Assembly (NCBI GenBank): GCA_021018995.1
Contig: CM037593.1
Location: 13,606,088-13,670,087 of the forward strand
Direction of reading: 5' to 3'
DNA: 64,000 nt
From: Chloranthus sessilifolius
Lineage: Eukaryota > Streptophyta > Magnoliopsida > Chloranthales > Chloranthaceae
Shown in pieces: positions 24,318 to 35,706 of this stretch; within the stretch, counting starts at the first letter, position 1, and each line of letters begins with the position of its first letter. The notes under the pieces are model-generated. The model made no database searches. It was not told the origin of the DNA and saw only the letters and a list, made by a program, of their open reading frames with translations. The position numbers were made by a program, and so were the translations under genes.

Positions 24318-24591
24318 GCTTAATCTAATAATTAAAATCTCAAATTCTCAATAAGAAATTATATTCTTAATAAAAAATCATTTTGAAGATCTTATCTTTC
24401 TAACAAAAAGAGATTACCAAGATATCCTATATTCATAAAAAAAAGTAATAATAATAAATAAATAAATAAATAATTAATTAATTAAAAGAGCAACGGATTA
24501 TAAATAAACGAGTCGAATCGAGCCGGGCTTGAGGCCAATGGGCTAGGGTATACTCCGAGCACGCCCCATACCTAGTCCATTGCTACCCCTA
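24046..24591. mobile_element. hAT-like element containing a (CT)n array
   Basis: The ends are TAGGCGTGGCAACGGACTGGG and CCTAGTCCATTGCTACCCCTA. The flanks CTTAAAGA and CTTACAAA match at 6 of 8. A (CT)n run sits inside at 24271-24314, and 'aataaataaataaataatt' near 24460. Confidence 0.65.
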
Positions 24592-25014
24592 CTTACAAAT
24601 TATTTGACATGTTGGGCAAGTGGGTGCGAATAGAGCTACCAAAAAAGGATTTGGATGATGCTCACCATCCTCTTTTGGAGCACGAAATCCTTTTCCATAT
24701 ATATATATATATAGGGAACCGATTAGGTCCTCTAATGGAGGACGGTGACCCTACTCCAGGATACACATGGAGCTCCATGTGGCATCCAAAACATAGTTTG
24801 GGTGCCATGTGGAGCACAAGTGGACGGTATGGATCAATATTTAAAAAAAAAAAATTAAAAAAAACTTTTTAAACCCACAAGTTGGTGTGCTATGCTTCTT
24901 GCCCAAAAGCTTTGCCCTTAGGGGGGAAAGGGGGGGGGCCACAGCCCCCGACCTGCTTAGACCACGCACCTACATGTAAGTTTAAAAGACAAAAATATAA
25001 ATTATATTATTGAT

Positions 25015-25460
25015 AAAAAGATTTGAGGATTTGACCGTTTGATAGGTGCACCATCATTTGAAGATCTATTGTGTGAAAGATTGAGACAAAAATTGGTCTC
25101 AATCACCATGGCAATCAATGATTTTAATGGTAGAAATGTGTGTAAAAAGAGAACCTTATACAAAAAGAGGTTTGAACATAGAACCTGTGTTATAAGCAAC
25201 TAATTCAACCACTAGAATGGTTTACCAAAGATATGTAGAAAAATAAAAAATTTAATTCATATATTATTTGCGAAAATCAAAATAATGTCAAACATTCTAG
25301 AAAGGATGACATTATTTGCACCCGTTTTTCTGTTGGAAGAACACTCATTTCCATCATGTAAAATCGTTGACTATCTTAAATTAGACGATGGAAATTATTT
25401 TTTGTCCCAATCTTCGACACACTAGATCTTGACTTCATGACACACCTATCAGACGGTCCC
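25015..25460. mobile_element. Two FB1 arm fragments
   Basis: 25015-25115 is a right arm ('ccgtttgataggtgcacc...tgtgtgaaagattgagac'), and 25345-25460 is a left arm ('gacgatggaaattattttttgtcccaatcttcgacacactagatc'). They are separated by about 230 bp of unrelated AT-rich DNA, so a single element may have been split by an insertion. Confidence 0.5.
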
Positions 25461-26544
25461 TGAGTGCTATTATTGCATAATATTCTTTATTAATATAAAT
25501 AAGCCCCAATTTCAAATCTCGGCTTAAGCCATCAAAACCTCAGGACCAGCCCGCTCTGCCCTATGATGCCACCTCTGCTTTTATATTTTGTTGCGCTTGT
25601 TTATTTGTTAGTTACAACACAATTTACACTGGAATTGGGTGGCCATGGGATTGTTAGGCTTTATATTTACATCGGTTTTGAAACTTCTTGCTGGTCATTA
25701 TAAGCCACATGGCACATATTTTGAGTAATTTAAGTGAGCAAAGTCGTGGCTTATACTAAGAGCTACTGTAGGTCCAAAAATGATGTTCATTGGGAGGTTT
25801 GAACCATTCTGACCAAATTCTCTGTCTCTTTTAAAAAGTTGCGAATTATTCACAATTGTTTGAAAAACCGAATAAAATGATAATTCTTCCCAACTTTTTG
25901 AGTTATAAATTTTGAAATTTATTCATGAATTTCATGAATTATTTGTAAATTTCCTGAATTTTTCTAACAAATTTTCCCTATTTCATTTAATTTCGTTTTT
26001 TTAATTTTTATATTTTCAATTAACATATTTCTACAAGTTTTCTTTTTGGTTTTTAAGCCGATTTATTCCCGAAATTCAATTTGGTCACTTTGGTTTGAAC
26101 TATTCGATCTATGCACTCTAATGTGATCGATTGTGAGCATTTTCCTTAATTGTAGATATTATAGCTCTTTGGTTCAATGATTTAATTGCTCTAGTATGAG
26201 TATATTTGGGCTGAGTGTGGTATAGTTGATGACCTGTCATGGCTGGAATCTAATCTCGTTTTTGAGAGGATAGAATTCCCTGGAGAGGGCTCTCACGTCA
26301 AATCTTGACTTGATATTGCTTAACATATTCATGAGTCCTTAAAACAATCCTTAAGTTTTATGAGCCCTCATTTTTATTTTTAATTTTAATATATGTACCA
26401 AGCTTAGTTGTAATTTTTTCTTTTTTTGATTTTTTTTTTTTCAGAGGATGTCATACTGTAAAGAAAGGATCAAAATAGCGGTTTTGTTTTCAGTTTCTGG
26501 TATGACCAAAACTGAAATTTCAGTCAAAAAATTTCCACCCATGA

Positions 26545-26730
26545 GCGTATTATGAGACGGTCAATTTTTTTTATGTGGCACAAATCCTCAAAGGGTGGCC
26601 TCAAAATCACAGTACACATCACAGTCAAACATGATTTTAGGGGCATTTTTTGGGATATGTGTCATGTCGAATCAAAATATGATGTTTTGATTAAAAAGAT
26701 CATGATGGGGTGTCCATTTTGTGTCCCTGA
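26545..26730. mobile_element. FB1 centre plus a CAAGGATC-like fragment upstream
   Basis: 26545-26730 has the FB1 centre ('cctcaaaatcac...aaacatgattttaggggcattttttgggatatgtgtcatg'). Just upstream, 'ggatcaaaatagcgg...gaccaaaactgaaatttc' (26466-26530) resembles a decayed CAAGGATC-type MITE. Confidence 0.45.
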
Positions 26731-27134
26731 TTGAAAATTTGGCCTTTAATACTTTTCTCATATAAGAACATGGGCGCTTTCAGAAATTTGGTGGGCGCGA
26801 ATAGAGATTCCAAAATATTCTATGTACATTCCCAATATTAAATGTAACATTCTTAACCGCCTGTGAAGAGTTTTGATTGGCAAAATGTTAGTATTTTGTT
26901 GCCCGAATTTGCTTCAACTACTTCAACTTGATTCATGTCCATAATTAATTAAACCGCTTGCTCCCCATGATTGTATAAAATGTTTGACTTATGTCAAATG
27001 GGCTAATTCAGTAAAACTAGAAAATAACTTGATAAAAAAATAAGATAGCATTTGAGTTTAAGGAAAACATTGCAAGTAAGATTAGGGTGAGGTTATTCAC
27101 ACCTGTGTTTTACTTGTCACGAAGACACAATTTC

Positions 27135-27440
27135 ATAAGAAAAAAGCATTGACGGTCTTGAATCAAATGATGGAGATCATTTTTCGTCCCAATCTTCCAC
27201 ACAACAGATCTTGAGATCATGACACATATATCAGACGATCAGATCTTGATTTCATGTGCACACATCACCAAAAGTGACGGTGATCATGGGCTTACTTGAT
27301 TCCAAGCAATCAATTGTCTAATAAGGGATGTCTGCCATGTAAAATCAACATATGACTGTCTGATAGATGCGTCATCATTATCAAGATCTACTTTCTGGAA
27401 GATTGGGATGAAAAATAATCTCCATCATCTTATTCAAAGC
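27135..27440. mobile_element. FB1 foldback MITE copy
   Basis: The left arm 'aatgatggagatcatttttcgtcccaatcttccacacaac' pairs with the right arm 'ctggaagattgggatgaaaaataatctccatcatc'. 'gacgatcagatcttga' and 'tctgatagatgcgtcatc' lie near the centre. Confidence 0.65.
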
Positions 27441-27968
27441 AGTCAACCTTTTTTTCTTGTGAAAGAGTATGTACTCTTCACAAGAAAAACGGGTGCAAAT
27501 AATGCCACCCATAGGATTAATGATGGAAGCATGAAGATAAAAGATGAGTTAGTGATGCATTGGTTGATCAATAAGACTTTAAGTGAAGTGACATTTTTAT
27601 AAAGCATTTGTAAGACTTGCATTATTGCATCAGTAAGTGAAACTTCAAGTGGTGAGAGCTTGTGCTCCTCACCACTTCCGGTGGTGCAGTGTCAATATGA
27701 CCGTATCATAAAAAAAAAAAAAAAATAACAATTAAGATATAACTTTTGGAATAGTTTAGGCAGGGGCATACCCATGTATATGGGTGTGGGGGCTCGGGCC
27801 CCATAAGCAAATGTAAAAACTCTTAAAAGCTCATTGATAATTTTATAAAGGCCACGCAATATGCTTTCATGAACCCCCATAAAAAACTTAAAAAACAGGT
27901 TTTATACGTTACACTTATTAATCTTAGGTCGCAAATAACTGAATCCAATTCTCCATGCCTCTATGCCG

Positions 27969-27970
<2 letters not shown>

Positions 27971-28011
<41 letters not shown>
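27971..28011. repeat. (CT)n microsatellite
   Basis: About 20 CT units, immediately followed by the telomere-like degenerate tandem. Confidence 0.95.
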
Positions 28012-28012
<1 letters not shown>

Positions 28013-28420
28013 TAAATCTCTAAATTTCTAAACACTAAATTATTTATTTAAACCTCAATTTCCTAAATTATTAAATCCTAAATTCTTATCTAAACTCTTA
28101 AATTCCTAAATTTCTAAACCCTTAAATTCCTTAATTTATAAACTTTAAATCATTTTCATGAACTCCCAAATTCCTAAATTTTTAAATCCTAAATTATTTT
28201 ATAAACCCCTAAATCCCTAAATTTCTAAACCCTAATCAGTCTTCTAAACCCCTAATTCTCTAAACTGTTAAACTCTAAATCCCTTTTCTCAACCCTTAAA
28301 ATCCTAAATTTATAAACTCTAAATCATTTTCATAAACCTTAAAATCCCTAAATTTTTAAATCATTTTCCTAAACTTAAATTATTTTACTAAACTCCTAGC
28401 TCTCTAATTCTAAATCCTTT
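28012..28420. repeat. Degenerate telomere-like tandem (AAACCCTAAATTCCTAAATTT)
   Basis: About 400 bp is built from variants of 'ctaaatttctaaaccctaaat'. 'aaaccctaa' and near forms ('aaacccctaaa', 'aaacccttaaa') recur many times with spacers of 15-30 bp. It resembles a decayed array seeded from the plant telomere unit TTTAGGG, here on the CCCTAAA strand. No ORF. Confidence 0.65.
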
Positions 28421-28492
28421 TTTTCCAAAATAAATTAACCCCTAAAATGGGATATATATATAATGGCTTCGGACTTATATTTAAATATCAAA

Positions 28493-28638
28493 CACTATAA
28501 AAAATAAGACTATTAGCGGCACCCAAAAACTACAGCTATTAACAAATTATTGCCGCTAATAGTCTAATAGTATTTTTATTAATAGCGGCAGTTTTTTGGA
28601 GTAAAAAGCTGCCGCTAATAGTCATATTTTTTGTAGTG
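28493..28638. mobile_element. CACTA-derived MITE, copy 1
   Basis: The terminal inverted repeat of about 28 bp begins CACTATAAAAAATAAGACTA and ends with the complementary TAGTCATATTTTTTGTAGTG. The flanking 3-bp duplication is AAA. Subterminal repeats of GCCGCTAATAG/CTATTAGCGGC are present. These are CACTA (En/Spm) features, and at 146 bp it is a miniature form. Confidence 0.85.
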
Positions 28639-29015
28639 AAAATGGTGTTTAAAAGATCTTACACTCTTAAAATTAGACTAAATTGTCTCACACATTTTTA
28701 AATGAGTTATTTCATCATGTCATATGGTAGCATACATTTGTGATCAATCTGAATTGTCCAAGTGGAACACTTTTTTTCTTAATTTCATGTGGTACGCATT
28801 TATTATTATGTTATAAATGATGGTGTTAATTGTTATATAGTTTACATAAGTGCTAATTGTTATATAGTTTACATACTCCCCGCCATTAATGATTTAAGTT
28901 GTAAGTTGTCCCTAGTCCCTACATTCAAGTTTAAATATGATCTTTTTGGGAGATTTAAATCAACTACTCTGTTGATTATAATCAATCTTTTTTTAAAATT
29001 AATGACAGATATTAT

Positions 29016-29177
29016 CGCTACAAAAAAATAGATTATTAGCGACAGTTTTTTGGAGCAAAAAACTGCCGCTATTAACAAAAAACTATTAAAGACAATTAGC
29101 GGCAAGGGTAGTGGCGACAGTTTTCAATTAATAGCGGCAATTTTTGGCTGCCACTAATAGTCTTATTTTTTGTAGTG
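29016..29177. mobile_element. CACTA-derived MITE, copy 2
   Basis: Same family as 28493-28638. It begins CGCTACAAAAAAATAGATTA (first A changed to G) and ends TAATAGTCTTATTTTTTGTAGTG. TAT duplications flank it (29013-29015 and 29178-29180). It carries six or more AGCGGCA/TGCCGCT-type subterminal motifs. Confidence 0.85.
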
Positions 29178-29180
29178 TAT

Positions 29181-31092
29181 AGTGCAGTAATCGGATGGTT
29201 CACATCTACTTACAACATATAAGCATGTTTCGTTGCACATGATAATGTTTATAACTACACTAGTTCCTAATATACGTATGATATTATTTTTGCTATGTTT
29301 TATCACATTTCTTGAATGTCGAAATTGCCATCATGCATAAGTACTATAGAAGAAAGTCTGACCTCCCGCTTGTCTTAGAATGATAAGGTGGTTCATCCCT
29401 TAAAACATAATCAACTTGATCAAGTCCATTTCGTTTGTCTTAGAAAATGATTTTCTGTTATGCACATTATAAAGAATAGGCTGAGAATCGAATGGGAGAT
29501 GAGTGGTTGAATGATTGCTTGATCACATATGTTCAAAAAGACCTGTTTGATAGCATTGATACAAAAAAAATTCTCTTACTCTTCCAAGGTATGAAACCTC
29601 GTCGAAGAAAATTGTAAATAAATTTCTTGATAGTAATAGAAAGACTTTTAGAGAGAGTCGTTTGTCATCTTTATCATAAATTAGAATTATTTGATTTTTA
29701 ATGTATTTTATAATTTTACTACATGAAAATCCTGTGTTCGCCACTGAGTTTAGGCATATCTACCATAGATAGGCTGTCAAAAGGTCGGGTCAGCGCAGGC
29801 CAAAATTTTAGCTGCCTAATAGAGAAATCACATATGCCCAACCCGACCCGACATGACATCACCTCTCTAAAACTCTCATGGCTACGATCATTGCATCCCT
29901 ACAACAATTCCCATCAACAGGGAAACATATTAAACACATTCCATTAAAGAGATGCCTATCTTTTTGCTACAATAATTTCATTAGAGAAAAGAAAACTGAG
30001 TATGATATTGCCCACTTCAAGGAAATGATGAAACCTTAGCTTCCACATTAACATCATTAGACTCATTCCCCATGCTTCCTTGAAAACCTTTAGAATTAGC
30101 TCAATTCCCTCCCCCACATTCTTCCCATCTCATAATTATACACACCCCAACTTAACTATGCAAAAGTCAAAGTCAACTTTCCAAATAAAAACTGTGGTGC
30201 ACTGCACTAGCATCTCTATATGGCGGATGCAGTCAAACTTAAAGACCATCAACTCCACAGACTAGATTTTGGATGGCCTACAGCCAAAGAGTTTCATCGG
30301 ATCGAACGGATACTTATAATTTTATTTATCGTACAAAAAATGGATGGTTGATCAAAAGATAAGGAGCACCCAATAGATGCCAGTCTCCCCGATTTTGGGT
30401 AGAGAAGAGGTGGAGCAGATAATATGATCGTGCTTCGCCCATTAGTATTTTCCCCAATGCAATAAAGTTTTGATTTTGTATATGGTGACCGACTCGTTCC
30501 AAATCTTTAACAGGTTGATCTTAGACACATGGCACTATTCTTCATTAAGTATAAGAAGATTAGGTGGGCTGAAGATTGCATATAAAAAAATCTCCATGTG
30601 ATTCGAAGCAGTCAAATCGCCTTTACAATGATTGGCTAGAACACAGCTTTGGGAGATTTACATGGTAACGGGTCATTTTAGTGTATGGCCGTTTTCATAC
30701 ACATAATAAAAATATATTTTTTTTCAAAGCAATCTTGGACAACACAGATCTTCTTATCAGGTCATTTTAGTGATGGAAAATAGTGCCGCATGTCTATAAC
30801 CCGTTATCCGATCACAAGTAGATTGAAAACCGAGTTAGTTACCCTATATTACAATGATTTACCTTTCCCATTTCTCATCAAAATCTCAAGACAAAACAAC
30901 CCTTCCCTCTCCAACCAACTAATCATGATTTAACCCCCCATTAACTATAACAAATTCCCAAACTCCCAACTTCCCTAATCATGAAAAATTAGCATTCACG
31001 CAACCAAATCCCAATTAATATAATCCACTACCATAAACCCTCCCAAAACCCCACAACACAGACTTACATCTCAGCATCTGCCACTCACTACA
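29181..31092. other. Intergenic upstream of the membrane-protein gene
   Basis: No gene recognised. 29766-29860 is a fragment of the hAT family with 'ggctgtcaaaaggtcgggtcag' and 'caacccgacccgacatgac'. The last 200 bp are C-rich and A-rich on the plus strand ('accctcccaaaaccccacaac'), which fits a 5' untranslated region. The only TATA-like site there is 'attaatataat' (31014), which is weak. Confidence 0.45.
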
Positions 31093-31974
31093 ATGCCCAG
31101 AAGAACCCAAGCTTTAGAATCACTTCAATTCATGAACACAGCCCAAATATGCAGAGAATCCATCAGAATTTTGCTTCTCCATCAAACCCATTTCCACTCC
31201 ATCTCCATCTTCCTATATTCCCCTCTCCCAATCTCTCTCTTCATTTCTCATTTCCTCATTCACCAGTTTCCCAAACTACCCTCATCAGCTCTCAAACTAA
31301 CAAACCACCTCTTTGAAGAAAATGGTGAACCCCTCCTCAAACTTCTCTCAAACTCCATTTTCTCTCTCATCATTTGCTTCCCCTCTTCGATCACTTTCTC
31401 TCTCCTTGGGAAAGCTGCAACTGTTCAAGTAGTTGCAGACAGCTACAATGGCATTAGCCTTAGCAGAGGAAGGTTGTTTCTAAAGAGTAGTGGTGTTTGG
31501 ATAAAGCTTCTCCACACATGTTTTTGGGAGTTCTTAATTGTTTTGGGTCTTTTCTTTGTTTTGATCATGGGTTTGGCTACAATTCCCAAAACCCTTTTTT
31601 ACTATGGGATTTGTTCAAGGGCTTTAGGATTTTGGGGGTTTTTCGGGGTTGTAGGGGTACCCCTCTGTGTTGGGTTTGCACATGTCATGGTTGTGGGAAA
31701 TTTGGCTAGGGTGTTGGCTGTTTTGGAGGGTGACTGTTATGGGTTTGAGTCCTTGGTTAGGGCAAAGGGTCTCATAAAGGGCAGGAAGCAAACAGCTTTG
31801 GTGATGGCTTTGTTGGGAAATGTCGGTTTGAGAGCTGTTGAGGGTTTGTTTGAGTTTAGGATGGTTAGAGGTTTAAGTGTGTGGGAAGGTTCTATACTAG
31901 TTTCAATGTACTCTTTGGTGCTTGTTTTGGATGGTGTCCTCAATTCTGTGTTCTACTACACCTGCAAATTTTAG
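31093..31974 (+). CDS. Plant multi-pass membrane protein (At4g19950/At5g44860-like family)
   Basis: A single 293-codon exon starts at an ATG in an A-rich context (CACTACAATG) and ends TAG. The N-terminal segment (residues 7-26, LESLQFMNTAQICRESIRI region) resembles the conserved start of a plant-specific family of integral membrane proteins. Databases sometimes label these 'polyadenylate-binding protein 1-B-binding protein', with no proven function. I see about six hydrophobic segments, near residues 36-57, 84-106, 140-165, 177-201, 233-252 and 266-288. The loop 'LARVLAVLEGDCYGFESLVRAKGLIKG' (203-229; conserved VLE and KG positions) also fits the family, so the length and layout look complete. 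It lies alone: upstream 2 kb and downstream 1.5 kb hold no gene. Membrane location is inferred from hydrophobicity. No N-terminal signal peptide is evident, so the first helix probably acts as the signal anchor. Family assignment is from memory of sequence character; molecular role unknown. Confidence 0.87.
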   Translation: MPRRTQALESLQFMNTAQICRESIRILLLHQTHFHSISIFLYSPLPISLFISHFLIHQFPKLPSSALKLTNHLFEENGEPLLKLLSNSIFSLIICFPSSITFSLLGKAATVQVVADSYNGISLSRGRLFLKSSGVWIKLLHTCFWEFLIVLGLFFVLIMGLATIPKTLFYYGICSRALGFWGFFGVVGVPLCVGFAHVMVVGNLARVLAVLEGDCYGFESLVRAKGLIKGRKQTALVMALLGNVGLRAVEGLFEFRMVRGLSVWEGSILVSMYSLVLVLDGVLNSVFYYTCKF

Positions 31975-32682
31975 TATTGTGAACCTTTTTTTCCCTAGAA
32001 AGTACTAATTTGTAACATGGGGACCAATGGGCTTCGAAAATTTTTGGGAAATTTTCGGAAAACGGGTCAAAATTCAGAAAAAAAGAAAGAAAAATTATTA
32101 ATTAAAAAAATTGGAAAAAATAAAATAAAATTTAATGAAAATTCTGAAAAAAAAATCCGGAAATTTAGGAAGTTCACAATTTTTTGAAAAAATTGCGAAT
32201 AATTATACAGATTTGTTCATTTTTCCAGAAAATCACAAATAATTTCTGACTTTTTCAAAAAGCCTGGAGAATTTGGACACTAATATTTGAGAGGAATCTC
32301 GCTGAATCAGTGTATAGTCCTAACTCCTAATTGAGGAACATATGAGCAGAAAGTAGCCACGAAAATTCAGGGGTTTAATAAGCATATCAATACAGAGCTA
32401 AGGCTAATGCCATTGTAGCTTCTCCCTAAACCCGCTTCCGGATTCTCACTTTTGCAGAAGCCGCCAAAAACCCGCTAAAGTGCTGCTACTGCATATCAAA
32501 AGTCTGAAGCTGCCTAAACCAACTTCTGGGTTCTCGCTTTTGCGGTAATCAGGTCACAGAAGCGATACTGCCCCAAACAGGGCCTTGGTCATTGACCCAC
32601 TTCGCCAAATTATCTGAAACAATAACAGAAATGCAAGACAACACAATTTATTGATGGCTGTTAGTAGCTAACAAACAAGAAG
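31975..32682. other. 3' flank of the membrane-protein gene and spacer
   Basis: AT-rich sequence with many GAAAATTTTT/AAAAATTTTC stretches (32035-32260) that look like a decayed inverted-repeat element. 'aaataaaataaaat' at about 32105 could serve as a polyadenylation region. Nothing coding. Confidence 0.4.
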
Positions 32683-33010
32683 TCAACTCAGTTCTGAGAG
32701 GTGTCCATAACATAGATATTTATACAGGTGGAATGATGGCTCTACGACATAGCCAAGATGGTCCAAAACTTGTAGAGATGATGTGATGTTTAGACAAAGA
32801 TTATGGATCCAAATACTTGCAGTAAATGTGTAATAATACAAGGACTCAACACAATTGCATAATCTGGAACTGCCCATTTCATCGTCATTGGATGCCATTC
32901 CCGCTGCTTCCGTTCCAACGGCCAACCCCCTTTATGTCTTTTTCCCAGGAGATTCTCAATTCATTTTTCTGTGCTGAATCCAAAAGGCTTATTCTGCACA
33001 AAATATAACA
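32683..33010 (-). other. Possible exon or gene remnant on the minus strand
   Basis: Composition here is less AT-rich than the surroundings. On the minus strand, 'ttatattttgtgcag' just before 'AATAAGCC' (around 33000) would make a good splice acceptor. It is followed by a 40-codon stretch including KQREWHPMTMKWAVPDYAIV. Another frame gives an 80-codon ORF (32683-32925). I recognise neither. It may be a terminal exon, a 3' UTR or chance. Confidence 0.2.
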
Positions 33011-33493
33011 GTTATCTCTCTATCTAAAATGTGTTATGACGGGAAAAAAAAAAAACTTAAGTTGAATGATTGTTAACAGATCACTGGAGTTGATGAAACT
33101 GGAACTAAATCCCTACTAACTGATTAAACATGAGAAGCATCAACATCTCGTCTTCAAGTTCAAACAATCCATGACTTCCCAAAGGCTATGGATCCCACAG
33201 CTATGGAGGACCACACAAGTAAACAGTTTTCTATAGACGGATTTTTGGAACGTTTGATACCATGAAACCATTCCAGAATCTCATGCTCGAAACCATTCAG
33301 CACATTTCCTCCTAAGGAAGACTGGCATCTAATACCCTCTATTTTTTGTTTATTTATTTTTAATCAGAATAAGAAATCTACTAAAAAGAAAACAAAAATC
33401 AGCATCTCAATTACAATGTTAAAGGTCAAGTCAGAATTTTGAGAGATTTAAGTCATTTGTTCTTTGATCTAAACCAAACTACCAATTGGGTAG

Positions 33494-34614
33494 AGCTCTC
33501 TGCTCAACAATAAGGTGGACCTTCCTATTCCCCCATATCCCAATATGGACTTCAAAACTTACAAAAAACTCACTTCATAGCAAAAGTCATATATCAATTA
33601 CTTGTATGGAACAATTATCCGAAAGCCAACCAGAATTCATGACTCCCTTCATCTTTTATGTAAATACTTTGAATCACTTAATCGTGAAGCATATACCCTT
33701 TCGAAGGAACACAAACGTTTCACAAAACAAGATCCCCAGACCTGGTCTCGTCTATTAAAATATTCCAAGGATAATATTTTCCAAAAAATTAGTAATCGTC
33801 CCCCTGATGTGGTTACTAAAATTCGATCTCGCACACCCCGTGGTGAACGATTAATTTATCAATACCATCAATCCATCTGCCAGAATTTCTGCCATCATCA
33901 ATTTCCAATGTTATCCGGTCACCATGACCATCATTTTACTCTTTGTGCCGAGCTAAATAAATTTTTGTCCGATTCAACTAGATGGGAAATCATTTGGGCA
34001 TTTGAAAATGGATTCCTTTCTCATCTCAAAATCAATAGAAATCCATAACTTTCCTGATTTCCCAAAATTATTCAAGATTCTATCCAATCACTATTCAACA
34101 TTCTGAGTAATATTCATTTAAATTTAGAATTTACCTCTACAACGCCAAAATGGAATAATAAGAGAATTCTTTTCCCCAGCATTCACCTTATCCGAGTTTT
34201 CCTCTTATTTGATCCCTGCATTAACCACATGCATCTCGGGTCAAAAAGAATACAGTATATCATCTTGCAAAATTCAACAACCAGCAAGATGGACAGTCAT
34301 GATATCCAATTATTGAGAGCAATGGGCTTCTCAGACATCAAGCATAAGCTTAATGATCGTGGAGAAAGGAAATTCCTCAAATCCACGGCAAGAATTATCA
34401 TCCAAATTCCAAATAGAATTAATTTCAATATTTTAGGTCCTTTTGCTTTGGACACTCTCCAACAAAATCCCAATGACAGAAAACTCAAACATGCAGCTTG
34501 AATATCTCGATAGTGTAGCTCGAATATCTCGATAGTGTTTTCATGGATAACTCATACAACGAAGCCCTTAATGATCTTGATGAAGATTTGGCTGATAAAT
34601 TTGCTCACCGATAG
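33494..34614 (+). pseudogene. Endogenous caulimovirid: last ORF before the promoter, broken
   Basis: A coding-like frame runs from about 33494 to 34498 with stops TAG (33578), TAA (34046) and TGA (34052), ending at TGA 34499-34501. A short acidic tail continues in another frame (ATG 34543 to TAG 34612). A 22-bp tandem duplication ('aatatctcga' at 34501 and 34523) sits at the frame change. The protein is basic, rich in K, R, N and H, and has no domain I recognise. Its position directly upstream of an as-1/TATA/primer-binding-site unit fits the 3'-most ORF of a pararetrovirus. In florendoviruses that ORF encodes a protein of unknown function. An LTR-retrotransposon origin is the alternative, made less likely by the movement-protein fragment at 36783. 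The breaks mean it cannot give a full-length product. Confidence 0.6.
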
Positions 34615-34727
34615 GAGAATATGTAAAATGGACATCTGCCCTGTGCAATATTCAAATTTAGTTCCAAATTGCTAAAAGACAATTTCTCGTATCCATCTGC
34701 TACAGCTCATATGACAGTTGTCCCCAA

Positions 34728-34787
34728 TGACGCATGCACTGACGTCAGAAAACAATTATGCAACTAATGACGCACACAATGGCGTCA
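34728..34787 (+). promoter_or_regulatory. Two as-1-like elements (paired TGACG motifs)
   Basis: 34728-34747 reads TGACGCATGCACTGACGTCA, and 34768-34787 is a near repeat (TGACGCACACAATGGCGTCA). Paired TGACG boxes 100-160 bp upstream of a TATA box resemble the as-1 element of caulimovirid 35S-type promoters, which binds TGA-class bZIP factors. Part of the endogenous pararetrovirus unit. Confidence 0.7.
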
Positions 34788-34886
34788 GAACTCAATTATT
34801 CAAGAACGGAACAACTGCAGCCACAAAATCTAGCACACGTGTCCCTACTGTTGCGGACTTCAACTGATTTCAAATCCGATTTCTTG

Positions 34887-34894
34887 TATAAATA
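34887..34894 (+). promoter_or_regulatory. TATA box of the pararetrovirus-type promoter
   Basis: TATAAATA, about 100 bp after the second as-1-like motif and about 270 bp before the primer-binding site. Transcription would start near 34918 if typical spacing holds. Confidence 0.65.
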
Positions 34895-35157
34895 TCGGTA
34901 GTTTGGGGCATGTCCAAGCACCGAAGTTAATATTTTGAAATAAGTGTTTAGAGTTTGTGTGTATTCAGACTTGCATATCGGTAAGCTTCTTTCTTTTGTT
35001 TAATATTCTCTTGTTATATAGAGTTTGTAATAGTATTGTTTACTAGTGTAAAATTGTTGGGTTTGTCCCTTTGCTTTTCATTTGCAATATATGAGTGTTT
35101 GATTCAATGTATCTATTTCTTTTCCTTCTCCACGCTCCTCCCTCAACTCTGATAATT

Positions 35158-35169
35158 TGGTATCAGAGT
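35158..35169 (+). other. Primer-binding site for initiator tRNA-Met (pararetrovirus)
   Basis: TGGTATCAGAGT matches 11 of 12 bases of TGGTATCAGAGC, the complement of the plant initiator tRNA-Met 3' end. Caulimovirids and many plant LTR elements use it to prime minus-strand DNA synthesis. No LTR boundary ending in CA precedes it ('ctgataatt'), which favours a pararetrovirus. Confidence 0.75.
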
Positions 35170-35706
35170 CATATTTTCCGACTAAATCCGTGGTAATTAC
35201 ATATAGGGGGAATGTAGGATCGAAATATTGATAAATAGTCTGTAGAGTTTTTAACCCTACTTATATACATATTAAATTTTGTTTATCGTCTTCCTTGATC
35301 TATACGGGTACAAGGATGACCTTGATATTTATTACCATGCTTATGGGTCGTCAAAAAGTCGCGTTGGGAAGAAAGGCATGAAACAAAGATTGTGTTTGCC
35401 GTTATATCTTGTAAATCGTTGACATTGGTATATTTGTCGGTCGGAGCACTGTTCCATATAGATCTGGAGAAGAAGATAAATAGTGTTTAATATGTATATA
35501 GTGTTTCGAGTTACTATTCACTACAGTATTACTATTTTGATTTTACCATTCACATGTATAATTACACTCTTATTGGTAATTTTCAATATTCATTTTTCAC
35601 TTTTAAAAAATATTATAAAATCAAAATTAATCACTTATTGGTAAATTTCCAATGTCAATTGTTAATTTTTAAAATAAAAAATTAATTAAAAATAATGAAC
35701 TTGTTC
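35170..35706 (+). other. Putative pararetrovirus leader (AT-rich)
   Basis: Non-coding sequence between the primer-binding site and the inserted hAT element. It resumes at 36760-36782 just before the movement-protein ATG. Similar 'tattggtaattttcaat' and 'tattggtaaatttccaat' segments (35573 and 35638) form a short direct repeat. Confidence 0.5.
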
